Notes: generated by a model from the sequence alone, not told the origin. Positions 8,612 through 19,707 are shown, counted from the stretch's first letter. The stretch is 64,000 nucleotides of DNA from Nitzschia sp. DOCU1 (GCA_951394045.1 OX596001.1:1-64000), one strand, 5' to 3'. Numbers and translations are program-made.

Positions 8612-11517
8612 CTACAGGTTCACGACATCATTCAAAGCAGTGAAGGACTCTTGGCTTGCCGTCGTACTTGTATTGGAATGGAGTTGCATGGTCCACATTT
8701 CGGCATACAGGCCATTCTTTTCAAGCAACTCATCGTGGGTACCTTGTTCCGCCACGACACCATCTTTCAATACAATAATGTTATCGGCATTGCGAATGGT
8801 TCCCAATCTGTGAGCAATTACCAAAACAGTCCGTTCTGTACCGAGTCGATCGAGAGCTTCTTGGACGCTATTCTCGGTAATGGTATCCAAACTACTTGTT
8901 GCCTCGTCCAATACTATACGCGGTCGACAAGAGGGAGAAAATGTGTTAATGAATCAATAAAGACAAAAGAACGACTCGAAGTTTGTTGCACTTACAGACA
9001 AACGGAGGATCCTTGAGAAGGCATCGTGCAATAGACGCTCGTTGACGTTCTCCACCTATAATCAAAAGAGATTAGGGCGTCAAGAACTAGGTTGACGTAG
9101 AAGAGACGGCATTGCCCATCAATCCCATAGACGTACCACTCAGTTTTAATCCTCGATCCCCAACCATGGTATCCCACCCTTCATCCAATGATTCGATGAA
9201 AGGCAAGAGTTGTGCATCCCGCGCCGCTTGTACCAATTCCTCATCCGTCGCGTCCCTTCGTCCATATCTCAAGTTTGCTCGGATCGTGTCCGAGAATAAA
9301 CTGCTAGTTTGCGCCACGGCTCCAATAGCCTGACGAAGGGAACGTTGTTGGACGGTTCGCACATCGACGCCATTGACTTTGATGCTACCACCCAAGACAT
9401 CGTAGAAACGAAATAGCAGTCGCGAGACTGTCGTCTTGCCCGCGCCTGTGGACCCTACAATTGCCGTGGTAGTACCTCGTTTCATTTGAAAGCTCAAGCC
9501 TTTCAAACCTTTGGTCGTGGGCTGTGTCGGATAGTGAAAGTAGACATTGTCAAATTCGACCGTAATATCTGGATCTTCCGCATTGACCATGGGCAAGGGG
9601 ATGGCATCGGGGGCATCCACAATATCCGGATCTTGCGCTAGCAACTCGCTCAAATTGGCCAGATCTATAAGCGCCATGACAATCGCATTGTAGACTGAGC
9701 CTAAAAAGTTGAGTGGAGCAAAAAGTTGTGCGACATAGGTCAAGACTGCGACAAAGTCTCCCACCTGCATCCCCGGACATTCGAGTTGCGTTAAAGCTTG
9801 ACAGCACTCGGACACTGCCGAGTCGCACCCATTGTCATAACAACACCTGGCGCGTTGTTGAATCCCCATGGCCGAGAGGCAAAGAGCGACCGCCAAACAC
9901 ACTTGAAGAATCAAACGCTGGCTGATATTCAAAAAGCTCAAACTAGCCTGCACTTGCGTACTGCCCGCCTGATATTTGCGTACACTCTCTCCAAAGCGCC
10001 GTCCTTCGTAGTCTTCTGCTGTAAAGTATTTGACAGTTTCAAAATTCAAGAGGGAATCGGTACAACGATCGTGCCATTCGTTATCCGACTGTACGACAGC
10101 CTTGCGAAACTTTTTGCGCCAGAGTGTGACCAAAATAGTCCATACGACGTACATCCAGACAAAGTAAAAGACCGACGCTAATATCAAGCAAGAGAGAATT
10201 GGTGAGGAATGGCGACAGTTAGTTGTCTCTAGCTTGTTTCAATCGATGCACGTACCTGCCAAGGGTGTGTATTGAAAGTAGGTAGCAAATATAATACAAA
10301 CAATCAAACATTCCGCCAAAGCTGGAACGAGCCACAAGAATAGATACTTCATGAGCGTGTCGCTGCATAGAAAGTGAGTCAAACTTGGTATCTATAACAA
10401 GAACAATAAATCCACAAAATAGTACGTACCACGCGTCGATGCCTCGATCCATACTCCGAATGACTTCTCCTAGTTTCTTTCGTAGATGCCAATCCAAACT
10501 CAACGAGTGCAAATGTTGAAAGGTCGTTTCTGACAATTGCACAAAGGCAGCTTGCGCAACTTTGAGGTAAATCAAGGATTGACCTTCCTTGAAGACTGCT
10601 CCGAAAAATTGAATGACCGAATACACGACGGAATACCACATGCAATCCCAATAATTTTCATGTGCCAATGCCGTCGAGGCCCACCCCAGCAACATTGGCG
10701 AATACAAGTTGCAAATTTTGGAAAGGATGACACAAATCCATGTCAAAATGGCTCGAAGGCGATTAACCGTGGCCGATTCAGAGGTTTCATCTGGCCAAAA
10801 GTAAGGTTTGAGTAGCGTCACAATGGCACTGCGCGACAACCTCTTTTTCGCCAGAGGTTCTTCGAGTGAGTCTTGCTGCTGCAGTTGCTGATGCGGCCAA
10901 TCCAAAAAGCAACATTCTGCAATCGCTAGCAAAACGTAGAGACCCATGGTATTGACGACTAGTTCATCGCCCGTCACGGAGTTGGATCGTTCCTTGTAAT
11001 ACAAAATACAGATCGGCAACCACATGGTTAATGCCGCCGCCAAGTAGAACAATCTCGAAATCAGCCCCAAACGTTGTCGCTGCAAATCTCGTAGCGTCAA
11101 AAAGGCCCCCAAGAAGACGACACAAAAGGCCGCCCCCGTCACGAGGGGGGGTACCACTGATCCAACCTTGAGGAAAGCATCTGCCAGGAGCAATACGCAA
11201 AAGAGCACTTGTACGCGAAAAGACCATACCGCCGCCTTGTTGCGCGACGGGACGGCCTGCAGAACAGGCGTTGCTGCTGCTCCTGACGCGGCTAGTAAAG
11301 GGTCCCTCTCTTCACTTTTGGATTCGCCATACTCTTCAGTCTTCTTGATCGTGTGATGATCTTCCACAAAGTCCTTGGAAGTTTTCTGACTGGCCGTTTG
11401 AATGGAATCAATCGACAATCGAAACAGCTGAAAGGTTATGGCGGCGCAGCAACACGAAATCCACACTTCGGTCAGTGGGGCTTGATTGCTGCCACTAGGA
11501 GAACTATCGGCAGACAT
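8612..11517 (-). CDS. ABCB6/HMT1-type ABC half transporter
   Basis: Five exons on the minus strand (10430-11517, 10256-10362, 9137-10177, 8996-9055, 8612-8913) have GT-AG borders that keep frame and give 865 residues. An in-frame ATG at 11541 is an alternative start. The N-terminal third has several membrane helices, as in the HMT1/ABCB6 group, before the six-helix core. Core markers are [18 protein letters not shown], a [18 protein letters not shown] stretch, Walker A (GSTGAGKTT) near residue 640, signature LSGGERQR built across an intron, [10 protein letters not shown] built across the next, and IAHRL. Family members move metal-thiol conjugates, phytochelatins or porphyrins across vacuolar, mitochondrial or Golgi membranes. 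Oddly, a loop before [10 protein letters not shown] carries six Cys within about 22 residues (CC...C...CC...C). Confidence 0.92.
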
Positions 11518-12184
11518 GGTGCAAGTTACAAAGCAACACACCAGAAGATGAAAGAGCTATTTTGACGAATAGTGCATGACATCTGCAAAAGAACGTCATC
11601 GTGGTCCGGCGGCACCTTTTTTGGATCTTTGGCTGGCGCCTTCCAAGATCGTCGCAGACGGCCAAAGAATGGGTCGTTCGGCCGTGACGTCACTTGGGGA
11701 GCAACCCGTTCGTCCGTCCACCGCGCCCGAACCCTTGCAAACTTCCTCCACTGACGTGATACCTTTTGATGCTATTCTCTACTGTGATATGTGATTGGTT
11801 TAGTTGACATCCTGGCGTCGGGCAGAGAACCCGCAAAAGACCGGAAGATGTCTCAGCTCTTAAGCGGAGTTGCCTCCTGCACTTGCATTACACCAAACTC
11901 CCGGAAGTTTGGGCATATTCCGGAGTGGAATACAAGATTCAATATTAAACAAAAGTTCCAGAAGAAGTTCCGTAAGGCATTAGAGACTCTGGCATTCCAT
12001 AAGGTCCACATCTTTTTACTTATTGATCTACAGATCATTTGGCGAACACTTTGACAGGTGTCAGAATGCACTACTTTTGCGCCTACTCCTCCATTATCAT
12101 TTCTCCTCAACTCTCTCTTGCAATTCAACAACAACAAAGCATTGCCATTGATACAAACAGGGCCACTACTAGTATGATAGCAGA
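11518..12184. promoter_or_regulatory. Divergent intergenic region with a TGACGTCA site
   Basis: This 667-bp region separates the starts of the HMT1-type transporter (minus) and the ankyrin gene (plus), so it should hold both promoters. A perfect palindromic CRE/bZIP site, TGACGTCA, lies at 11685-11692, and a half site TGACGT occurs about 60 bp on. In diatoms TGACGT-type elements are known from CO2/cAMP-responsive genes. Use of this site here is inference. No gene is seen. Confidence 0.4.
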
Positions 12185-13471
12185 ATGAAGACATCTTTGG
12201 AACGACGACAACGCCAGAGACTAGTAGTGAAGAATAATCAGCAAGAAAAGAGAGGTCATCGCCGATGCTTTACCGATCCGAGTTTGCTCATTGTGGATTG
12301 TGGAGAAGCTTCGGAATCTTCGTGCTTCGAATCCACTCTGGATGACATCTACTTGAAAGACTCCTACACGGGAGACATTTCATTGCCCCAGCACAAACAT
12401 ATATCGACTTTTCAAACGCAAGACACCGCCATGGAAAGAACAGGTCCGGCTGCTGCGCCGGAACAAGAATCTCGAGACGAAGAAGCTCAAACGGATGATG
12501 CTGCAATGACTCCAGCAACAACCTGCACAACATCATCAGTGGATCGACTCCCGACAATACTCCAATACGTTCAGTTAGCCGCCTGGCAACAAGTCCTGCA
12601 ATTGCTCGAACAAGATCCTTCCTTGGCCAAACGCAATGATATTCCCATGGTAGTTCAGGGCGAAAACTCGACTGGGCTGCTAGTGCACTGGCTGTGTGGC
12701 CTCGTCGGGACGCCTGTATGCGTTTTGGACGCTCTTGTGACCCTTCACCCCGCCTCTCTTCTTCAAGCAGAACCACGTGTTGGACGCTTGCCCGTTCACA
12801 TTGCCGTAGTCAAGGATGCCTTTCCTGAAGTCATTACGTACCTCTGCCGAGCGCGTCCTCAGGCCCTTCAGCACAAGGATCAGGAAGGCAATTTGCCGTT
12901 GCATTATGCCGCCATGCATGGATCCCCCCTCGTCATTCAGTCGCTATTGGAAACCTTTCCTCAAGCGTGTCAAGTTCCCAATACTCGCGATCGGTTTCCG
13001 ATTCATTTGGCGTGTTCCCGCGAGTACGATGCCCAGCCCATCCCTACCGCTTTATTGGAACAGCTAGCGCAAGCACACCCGCCAGCCTTGCATCAGGTCG
13101 ATCGATTTGGACGTACGCCCTTGCATCTGGCGGCCAATGTGCAACATCCCCAGTGGCAAGTCCTAGAGGTCTTGATTGCTCACGCTCCCGAAACCTTGTT
13201 TCTAAAGGACAAGGCACGCAAGACGCCAGTCCAATGTGCCAAACGAAGCCATCAAGGACTCAAAACCAATGATTTGATTGTTTCGAGTTTGATAGAGGCT
13301 ACGAATCAAGAACGCAGACGCAGAAGATTATCGGGGGGTGCCGTGGGTGTATCCGCATTTAATCAATTGTTTCGGAGTTCTTCTTCCACCATGTCTGATA
13401 GTAGCAGGAAGAGTCGACGCAACAGCAGCGGTCACAAGGAAACAAAGGACTTTTACTGCTGTTATGGATAA
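12185..13471 (+). CDS. Ankyrin-repeat protein
   Basis: A single exon encodes 428 residues. After a disordered N-terminus (about 120 residues, acidic and Thr/Ala-rich) come four to five ankyrin-like repeats between about residues 125 and 365. The clearest cores are GRLPVHIAV, GNLPLHYAAMHGSPLVIQSLL, DRFPIHLAC and GRTPLHLAAN; each 33-residue unit has a P-[LI]-H turn. The C-terminus is basic and Ser-rich (RRRRRLSGG ... SSSSTMSDSSRKSRRNSS), which suggests phosphorylation or a nuclear signal. There are no membrane segments or catalytic domains. Ankyrin arrays bind other proteins, so partner and pathway cannot be inferred. Confidence 0.88.
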   Translation: MKTSLERRQRQRLVVKNNQQEKRGHRRCFTDPSLLIVDCGEASESSCFESTLDDIYLKDSYTGDISLPQHKHISTFQTQDTAMERTGPAAAPEQESRDEEAQTDDAAMTPATTCTTSSVDRLPTILQYVQLAAWQQVLQLLEQDPSLAKRNDIPMVVQGENSTGLLVHWLCGLVGTPVCVLDALVTLHPASLLQAEPRVGRLPVHIAVVKDAFPEVITYLCRARPQALQHKDQEGNLPLHYAAMHGSPLVIQSLLETFPQACQVPNTRDRFPIHLACSREYDAQPIPTALLEQLAQAHPPALHQVDRFGRTPLHLAANVQHPQWQVLEVLIAHAPETLFLKDKARKTPVQCAKRSHQGLKTNDLIVSSLIEATNQERRRRRLSGGAVGVSAFNQLFRSSSSTMSDSSRKSRRNSSGHKETKDFYCCYG

Positions 13472-14044
13472 AACAATTCGTCGGAATCGTGAGAGAAACC
13501 ATGCTAAGCTAGTAGCTATTTGCTTTCTACTGGTTTGTACTTGAAGAGTTGTGGAGCCTGCAACCTAACAAGCACATCCTGTTGGGGCCGTATTCTAGTA
13601 CTAGTGGCCTCCAAAGAGCGTTGGAGTTGTTGCCCGCTCGATGCATGTTGGCTAGAGTAGCACCTATCATGTCAATAAAACCCTAATCGAATCCTCGGGC
13701 AGTCAGACAGCGGGGGATAATCGAAACTTCTAGTAGTAGAGGGGTAGCTTTCATCGGCTCAGAGTCCTACACCCCCAGCACTCTCTGCTACCGGTAGAGC
13801 TTATGGTACTGGTACGAGCCATAAAGCAGGTAATTACAAGAGACACGGGCCTTTGGTTTTAAATAGCGCTAGCGATGGCATCTTTGTAGGATCGCCCTTG
13901 GTTTACTAGATTAGGAGTGGCGAGCGTAGTTTGAGATTCGACATGGCACTCGGTGGTTTATGTTGGTATGATAGCAGATAATGTTTGTTGTAGCAGCGGC
14001 GCCTCAATCGGATCGTCCAAGTTAATATTCAAATAGCTTTCGTA
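13472..14044. other. Convergent intergenic region, nothing seen
   Basis: This stretch lies between the 3' ends of the ankyrin gene (plus) and the plastid-protein gene (minus). It contains CTAGTA-rich stretches of the kind common between genes here, but no coding frame, RNA gene or clear repeat. Confidence 0.5.
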
Positions 14045-14718
14045 TTAGCGTTCCTCGTGTTCAGCAATATCTCGCATTTGACGCATCAAATCTTGAACGT
14101 CACTCGGCGATTGGTGGGGTAGAATATCGGCGTCAGCATTTGCAGTCGCAATCGCCAAGTCTCCCAACGCTTCCAATTCGTTGCGAGCAGCCGCCAATTC
14201 GACTTGGGATTGAAGAGCATGATACACAGTTTGACGACCGCCTTCTGGCGACTTGGCATCCAAACGTTCCAGCTCTACGCGAGAGCAGATGAGTAGATTA
14301 AAAGGTAAAAGCGACGAGTGAGTAACAACGACATGGCAACCCACCATAACCAGAAGGAGCAGCAGCAGCAACGCTATTTGTTGCTCCCTGAAACGAACAG
14401 CTGCAGCTGCAACCCCGTACCTTCCATCATTTGCGTCATTTCCTCAATGGGACATTCTCCAGACGTAGACTTTGCGCACTCGAGGATTCGTTCAAAGTCA
14501 AAGTCATATGTTTTGTGTGGTTGCTCGAGAACTTCGAAGTGAGGTTGAAAATATTCATCTCGCGTCACAAACAACGGTTTCGTCGTGGTTCTCATCCGCG
14601 TTGAAGATGTGAATGCGGGGCGAGCCACCAGGTGAAAGGCGGAAGCGCCCATGCCCGAAAAAGACAGCGCCGTCGCCCAAGCGTAGAGCAAGTTCGATGA
14701 CAGTAAGGATGGTCTCAT
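14045..14718 (-). CDS. Small plastid-targeted protein of unknown function
   Basis: Two exons, 14421-14718 and 14045-14274, join in frame (GTACGG...CGTAG) to give 175 residues. The leader is a hydrophobic signal peptide followed by GASAFHL, matching the diatom ASAF-type plastid cleavage site with Phe at +1, then a Ser/Thr/Arg-rich transit-like stretch. The mature part is acidic and helical: a DEYFQPHFEVLEQPHKTYDF stretch, CAKSTSGECP, and a long helix ending in a QDLMRQMRDIAEHEER-like tail. I do not recognise a domain. Destination inside a complex plastid is inferred from the leader; the biochemical role is unknown. Confidence 0.8.
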
Positions 14719-15228
14719 GTTGAAAGATAGAGGCAGAGATATAAAGGAGGCTTTGAGAAAAAGTCGAATGATGACAGAACTCCCAACTTTGGAAAGAGTG
14801 GGATGATTCTTCTCTTCGATGGCCGAATGAGAAATGGTGTGGTGTCAAAGATACGAAAAAAGGGAACAGTCGTGTCAGTTCGTCAGGGCCTACGTGGACG
14901 TTGAACGGACGATAAAGAGCGTATTTGTTCGTTCTGTCCGTGAAGGACTTCTTTGATCCGATCTTCCGACGACTAAGTTGACTTTATGGCTAGCACATAC
15001 GTCATCGAAAATCCACCCTTCGTCGTCTTTGCATTCCATCATGCGGAATGCATCCATCGCTTGCTAGAGTCTCGATGACCATGATAGCCTTGCCGATGGT
15101 GTTGTGGCTCAACCTTTGCATTGACCGGACGGCTTGCAAGAGGTGAAAGACAAAAGTTACGATAACTCCGTCTGTTGTATTGACCCCGCCCTTGTATTCC
15201 TGCTACAAGCACAACAGCAAGCAAAAGA
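14719..15228. other. Divergent intergenic region, nothing seen
   Basis: This region between two divergently transcribed genes, both with secretory-type leaders, presumably contains both promoters. I found no coding frame with support, no RNA gene and no repeat. Confidence 0.45.
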
Positions 15229-15861
15229 ATGACGGCGGCCGAACCACGAAAACGAAGAATGCGTTCTCGGGCAACCATCATGCAACCATATCTCTGGTGT
15301 TGCTTACTATTAGTGCTTGTCGTATCGCATGGAGATGGCTTTTCTACAAATGTTATCCGAGCACTCGGCAGCAATTCGAGGCTAGTATCTTCTAGTTCTG
15401 GTCTCACTCAAGTCCCCACGCATCAGCATGCCCCTTGTCCTCAATCTCGATCTCAGCCTACAACAACATGTTGTAATTTGGTTTCAGAAGAAGACGTATT
15501 GGAAGCCGTCGAACGTGCCGAAAAGCTATGGGCGCAAGCCTTGGAAGCTCGCAAGACCGCCAATGCATTGAGTGATCGAGCGGAAGAAGAGGCGGAGGCA
15601 GCAGCGTCTTCCTCCCAGGAAGTTGACACGTTGTTCAAAACCCAGCGAAAAAACAGTGTGCCGATTACTATGCAACAGTTGGCACAGGCAGATGCAGCGG
15701 CAAAGTCTAACTTGGATGCCGGAAGCATGGTGAATCGAGCTCTAGCAGCCGTGGAAGAAGCGGATCGATTGGAAACTCTAGCCGAGGAGGCATTGCAACA
15801 AAGTGAAGCGAAATTGGAGCAGCACTTGAAAGACTTTCCAGACTCCTCTTTGGCACAATAG
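15229..15861 (+). CDS. Secreted or plastid-targeted coiled-coil protein
   Basis: The frame encodes 210 residues from ATG 15229. In-frame ATGs at 15259 and 15280 would place the hydrophobic core (PYLWCCLLLVLVVSHG) nearer the N-terminus and are equally likely starts. The leader ends in GDGFSTN, where Phe after a small residue resembles the plastid cleavage motif, but less well than in the neighbour at 14045. From about residue 85 the protein is almost pure Ala/Glu/Lys/Leu helix (VERAEKLWAQALEARKTA, AALAAVEEADRLETLAEEAL-like segments), predicted to be a coiled coil. No catalytic domain is visible. Its 3' end faces that of the large membrane protein, 66 bp away. Confidence 0.75.
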   Translation: MTAAEPRKRRMRSRATIMQPYLWCCLLLVLVVSHGDGFSTNVIRALGSNSRLVSSSSGLTQVPTHQHAPCPQSRSQPTTTCCNLVSEEDVLEAVERAEKLWAQALEARKTANALSDRAEEEAEAAASSSQEVDTLFKTQRKNSVPITMQQLAQADAAAKSNLDAGSMVNRALAAVEEADRLETLAEEALQQSEAKLEQHLKDFPDSSLAQ

Positions 15862-15927
15862 TGGATTACAACTAGCTACAACTATTGATTGCCTTCTGCC
15901 TATCAACTTGAGCTAACTTTAGACATT

Positions 15928-18900
15928 TTAGTTCTCAGGAAGGGACTCAAGGCGCCCCATTGGACTTCTTCGTCGACGAAGATTCTTGGGAACTACGCTT
16001 TTGACGCCACGAACAATGTTGCGCCCAGGTTGGGTCCAAAGAGGCCCTCGAACTCGATCAGAATCATCCAAAGTAGTTTGCTCTTGGTTTCCCTCATAGA
16101 GGTCAAATTCATCGTCTTCCAGTAATCGTTCGGCCCTCGGATCGTTTTGGGGTGGAGCACATGACCACACACGCGCATAGGCGGGTTCAGGCGGCCAATC
16201 GTAAAAGCGACGATACAGCAGAGGCGTGTGAGGAACGGCAACTTCTTTGTATTCAGACTTGTCCAGCAACTCGTCCGTGATGGGACGATTGTCGGGAGCA
16301 AAGGACGAAAAGTATTCGAAGCGTTCAATGTCTTCTGCCGAATGATTACGAGGCTTTCGCTTCTTCACCGACAAATCCAGATTGTGTTTGATAGGACCGC
16401 CATTCTTCCGTTCCTTGAGAATCCGAAAAACCCAATTCTGAGGTCCCGTCAGTGCGATCCCCCCAACGCCCAAGGCTATTCGCCAAGGGAACAAGTGAAG
16501 TACAACCACAAGGATAGTTCCAAACATGACAGCCCAAAAAGTCAAAAATGGATCTCTCCAAGTAAACAAATTAAATATGGTTCGAATGACGCTCAAGAAC
16601 AACTGTGCAATTTCGACAATTGGCTGCACAATGACGGCAACTTTGGAGACAATCACATTGTTATGCGAATACTTTCCAATGCCCAACAACCGATCATATT
16701 CGTCTTTGCGCGATGACAAAGCCAAACGATGTGTCTTTTCTGGGTCATCAATGCTGTTCAAATCGAACGCTGCCTTGTTTCTGCCCCAAAAGGGTGTCAG
16801 CTGACGCTTGGGAGCGTGCGACCCACGTAAAGTGCTCGCGGATGTAATATTAGAGGAGGCAGTAGCGGCATTGACAGCCGATCGGAGCGGACTGCGGTTC
16901 CGCAGACGTCTTGTTGGCCTGGAAGGAACTACTCCACGGCTTGACCCTAGTCGAGAAATGATGCGGGACTCACGACGTCTCAAGTCGCCCATGAGGCTGA
17001 GTTTATAGACTCGGTCGTGAAACAAGTGGCCAAACATCTGATGGACTTTGTGTCGCGTCTCGGCCATTTGATCGGCAATGGTCACGTCATTCTTGGCGTC
17101 TACGTTGACATCCTGATTAGGCGGCTTTGGAAGGACCTTGACTTCGACATTGCCCATTTCTTCAATCACAAACTCTCCAATCTCGTCTTGTTCGTCATCA
17201 CTCTGGATGAGTTCGACTTCAATATCGACCGCATCAGAAAGTATTCGATTACGCGTCTTTGATTCATCTTCCGAGACGGAACCATCTTGATCGGATTTCG
17301 CGTCCGACTCGGACTTGCTAGAATTGTGACCGCTACCGCTCGGCAAACCAGTCATGTTGGCCCTTCGGCGTCGATTGTAGTCGGTTACTCCCAACGCGTC
17401 GACATCTTCCATTTCTTCTTGTTGGTTCATGGTCTGTAACAAATTTCGACTTTCTTTACTGCGAATCACCAACGATTCTTTCACGGTAAAGAGAGGATGA
17501 TCCGCGCCCGTCGCAAACGGAAATTCCCAATGTGCTTCAGCTGGCGATATAGTTTGGCGAAATCTCAACCAATTGAAGACCCTGCGAAACCATGGCCGAT
17601 GCGTCTTGAAGACATATTCTGACGTGTCAAATTTGAGAAACACGTAGTACTGCTCCGGCCGATCTTTGAAACCATTTTTCCGGGAAACGTGTTCAAAGAC
17701 TTTGAGTTCTTTTTGAAGTCTGAGTCCCAGGGCAACGGCCTCGATTCGAGTGGCGGCGTACCCTTGTGCAACCAAAAAGTCGACGGCTGCCGATCCTGTG
17801 AAGACACGGTTCTGATTGGAAGACTTGAAAAGATATCTTGTACTTCGGCCTTCGGTCCGTGGTACGCCATCTCGAAATGCCATGGCGATGGCAGGGAGTG
17901 AAGGCTTAGATTGCGAATGCTTGGGGCGTCGATCACCAGCACGGGGGTCCGGACCATCCATCTCGTCACGCTCATCTTCATCATCCACGACTGTTTCTGC
18001 TTCATCAAAGTGTTGAAGCGCCGATTCGGCTTGATCTCCGGGCACTTTGCGTTCCATTGCCAGTGGTTCGATGCAGCGTCGTCTCCGTGGTCGTCCGCCA
18101 CCTACAATCAAACATTTGGCCATTTCTTCAAAGGTCGGCGCCGAAAAGCCCTTGTCATGTTGCCCATCCACAACATATAGAGCATAGTTTTTCCATATGT
18201 GTAGCAAGAGATAGGTGACAATATGCCCTGGTACATATCGAATATCGCCCACCCAAAATACCGAATGCATCCACGCTCCAAACACAAAGGCAGAGATGAC
18301 TGGATACCGCCAGTCGATCAAGTCTTGAAGTTGTTGTTTGCGCAAATATCTTATGATGTGAATTTGGTAAAGGGTGATTTCTCGTATTGTCGCCTTGACT
18401 AGTTTCATGGAGAATTTTCCCGGCATGTCGTGTCCATGGACAACTCGAGCGACATTTTGAAATGCTCGATTGTCACAACACCGAACGGTTACCGATTCAT
18501 GGGGCTGGAATTGAAGCTTGAAAGGTGACCTGGGTTGGGGTTCGATGCCGGAAGAATCCGTTTTTCGAAAGGGCAAATAGCTTAAAATAGCCTGGCGTTC
18601 TTCATGCCATTCCAAATGATATCGAAATCGAATCGCCCCTCTCTTTTGTCGACTATAAACTTGACTAGACTGCCGAAGTGGCAAAGTAATATCATAGGTA
18701 CATCCTGGTCGTAGTCGTGCCATATCCATAACGACACGGCCGATGAATCCATCCCGACCATCCGCCTTGTAGGCAAAGACACCCAAATAGACTCGAGCAT
18801 AGGCTTCGTGCAAAGGAAATATGACAGCCCGCCGCATTTTGGATAGCCACATAGGGTTGGCGACGGGTGGCATAATGTCGGTTTTGAATGCATGTGGTCC

Positions 18901-19707
18901 GCAGACGGCCAAACAAAACGCAGATGTTTCTTTGATCAGATCAGGCCTGGGAATTCCAAAACATTGCAAAATTTCCAAATAAAAACTACCCAGTACCGTG
19001 GGGTGAAGTGCACTACGATGACGGTGTCCCCCCTCCTCCATAGTCCCATGGCTCTGGGTGTTGTCTCGGTCACTCAAACTCAAATGACTATCATGTCGAA
19101 GAATCGTCTTTGGTCGCAAATCGTGATAATAGCTGGAGGGTTTGTTCATCTCCTGACGTAATTCTTCGCGATTGAGTTTGGTTTTGGGATAAGCGTAGGA
19201 AGGCACCACCTTGAAGCGTTCCTGTTCCGAGTTCGTGCCTGATTTCTGCGCCAGTTTCTCGATATCCTGCAATACAGCTTTGGTATCTGACGTCGTATGA
19301 ATGAATTCGGACGTCGAACTGAGACTATCATCATCCTTTTCCTCGCCTTCTGTGTGATTTCGAAAGGTCTGAATCGATGAATGAACGACCGATCTGGTCG
19401 TTCGAATGCCCCCCTTGATTGTCCGAGAAACTAGCTTTTTTGCAGCTCGACCAGCATTAGCGACATGCTTCGCTTTGAACGACCCTCGTCTCGGGGTTGG
19501 CGAAAAAGAGGCTGTCGTTGATACTCGTATCCCCGTCATGGAGGGTATGGCCGTGGCCGTGTTGGATTGTGGAGCTTCCGGCCCATGACCCTCGGATGAC
19601 TTAGATACTGTTGATTGTATAGTACGGGCTGATACTGACGCAGATCCCGATCCTCCTTCCAAAGTCATGGCCGCTGGGGCGGACGGCCGTCGTTCCTGAC
19701 TAGCCAT
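15928..19707 (-). CDS. Large C2- and DEP-domain multi-pass membrane protein
   Basis: A single exon of 1,259 codons. After a disordered Ser/Thr-rich N-terminus, residues about 245-365 form a C2-like beta domain (LGSFYLEILQCFGIP ... DGFIGRVVMDMARL). Hydrophobic segments at about 465-510 are followed by a DEP-like domain at about 620-705 (VFTGSAAVDFLVAQGYA ... ALGLRLQKEL). After a long acidic linker come PIVEIAQLFLSVIRTIFNLF, WRDPFLTFWAVMFGTILVVVL and FPWRIALGVGGIAL (about 1030-1090), resembling the C-terminal hairpin of plant MCTP proteins. The combination suggests a protein that holds membranes together or senses lipid and Ca2+ at ER contact sites. DEP joined to an MCTP-like end is unusual outside algae. 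The role is inferred. Confidence 0.82.
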   Translation of the reverse strand: MASQERRPSAPAAMTLEGGSGSASVSARTIQSTVSKSSEGHGPEAPQSNTATAIPSMTGIRVSTTASFSPTPRRGSFKAKHVANAGRAAKKLVSRTIKGGIRTTRSVVHSSIQTFRNHTEGEEKDDDSLSSTSEFIHTTSDTKAVLQDIEKLAQKSGTNSEQERFKVVPSYAYPKTKLNREELRQEMNKPSSYYHDLRPKTILRHDSHLSLSDRDNTQSHGTMEEGGHRHRSALHPTVLGSFYLEILQCFGIPRPDLIKETSAFCLAVCGPHAFKTDIMPPVANPMWLSKMRRAVIFPLHEAYARVYLGVFAYKADGRDGFIGRVVMDMARLRPGCTYDITLPLRQSSQVYSRQKRGAIRFRYHLEWHEERQAILSYLPFRKTDSSGIEPQPRSPFKLQFQPHESVTVRCCDNRAFQNVARVVHGHDMPGKFSMKLVKATIREITLYQIHIIRYLRKQQLQDLIDWRYPVISAFVFGAWMHSVFWVGDIRYVPGHIVTYLLLHIWKNYALYVVDGQHDKGFSAPTFEEMAKCLIVGGGRPRRRRCIEPLAMERKVPGDQAESALQHFDEAETVVDDEDERDEMDGPDPRAGDRRPKHSQSKPSLPAIAMAFRDGVPRTEGRSTRYLFKSSNQNRVFTGSAAVDFLVAQGYAATRIEAVALGLRLQKELKVFEHVSRKNGFKDRPEQYYVFLKFDTSEYVFKTHRPWFRRVFNWLRFRQTISPAEAHWEFPFATGADHPLFTVKESLVIRSKESRNLLQTMNQQEEMEDVDALGVTDYNRRRRANMTGLPSGSGHNSSKSESDAKSDQDGSVSEDESKTRNRILSDAVDIEVELIQSDDEQDEIGEFVIEEMGNVEVKVLPKPPNQDVNVDAKNDVTIADQMAETRHKVHQMFGHLFHDRVYKLSLMGDLRRRESRIISRLGSSRGVVPSRPTRRLRNRSPLRSAVNAATASSNITSASTLRGSHAPKRQLTPFWGRNKAAFDLNSIDDPEKTHRLALSSRKDEYDRLLGIGKYSHNNVIVSKVAVIVQPIVEIAQLFLSVIRTIFNLFTWRDPFLTFWAVMFGTILVVVLHLFPWRIALGVGGIALTGPQNWVFRILKERKNGGPIKHNLDLSVKKRKPRNHSAEDIERFEYFSSFAPDNRPITDELLDKSEYKEVAVPHTPLLYRRFYDWPPEPAYARVWSCAPPQNDPRAERLLEDDEFDLYEGNQEQTTLDDSDRVRGPLWTQPGRNIVRGVKSVVPKNLRRRRSPMGRLESLPEN

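Noticed and set aside
12288..12776. Long open frame antisense to the ankyrin gene
   Set aside because: It is a shadow of the coding strand with no domain; the same holds for frames antisense to the ABCG, C2/DEP and nuclear membrane genes.
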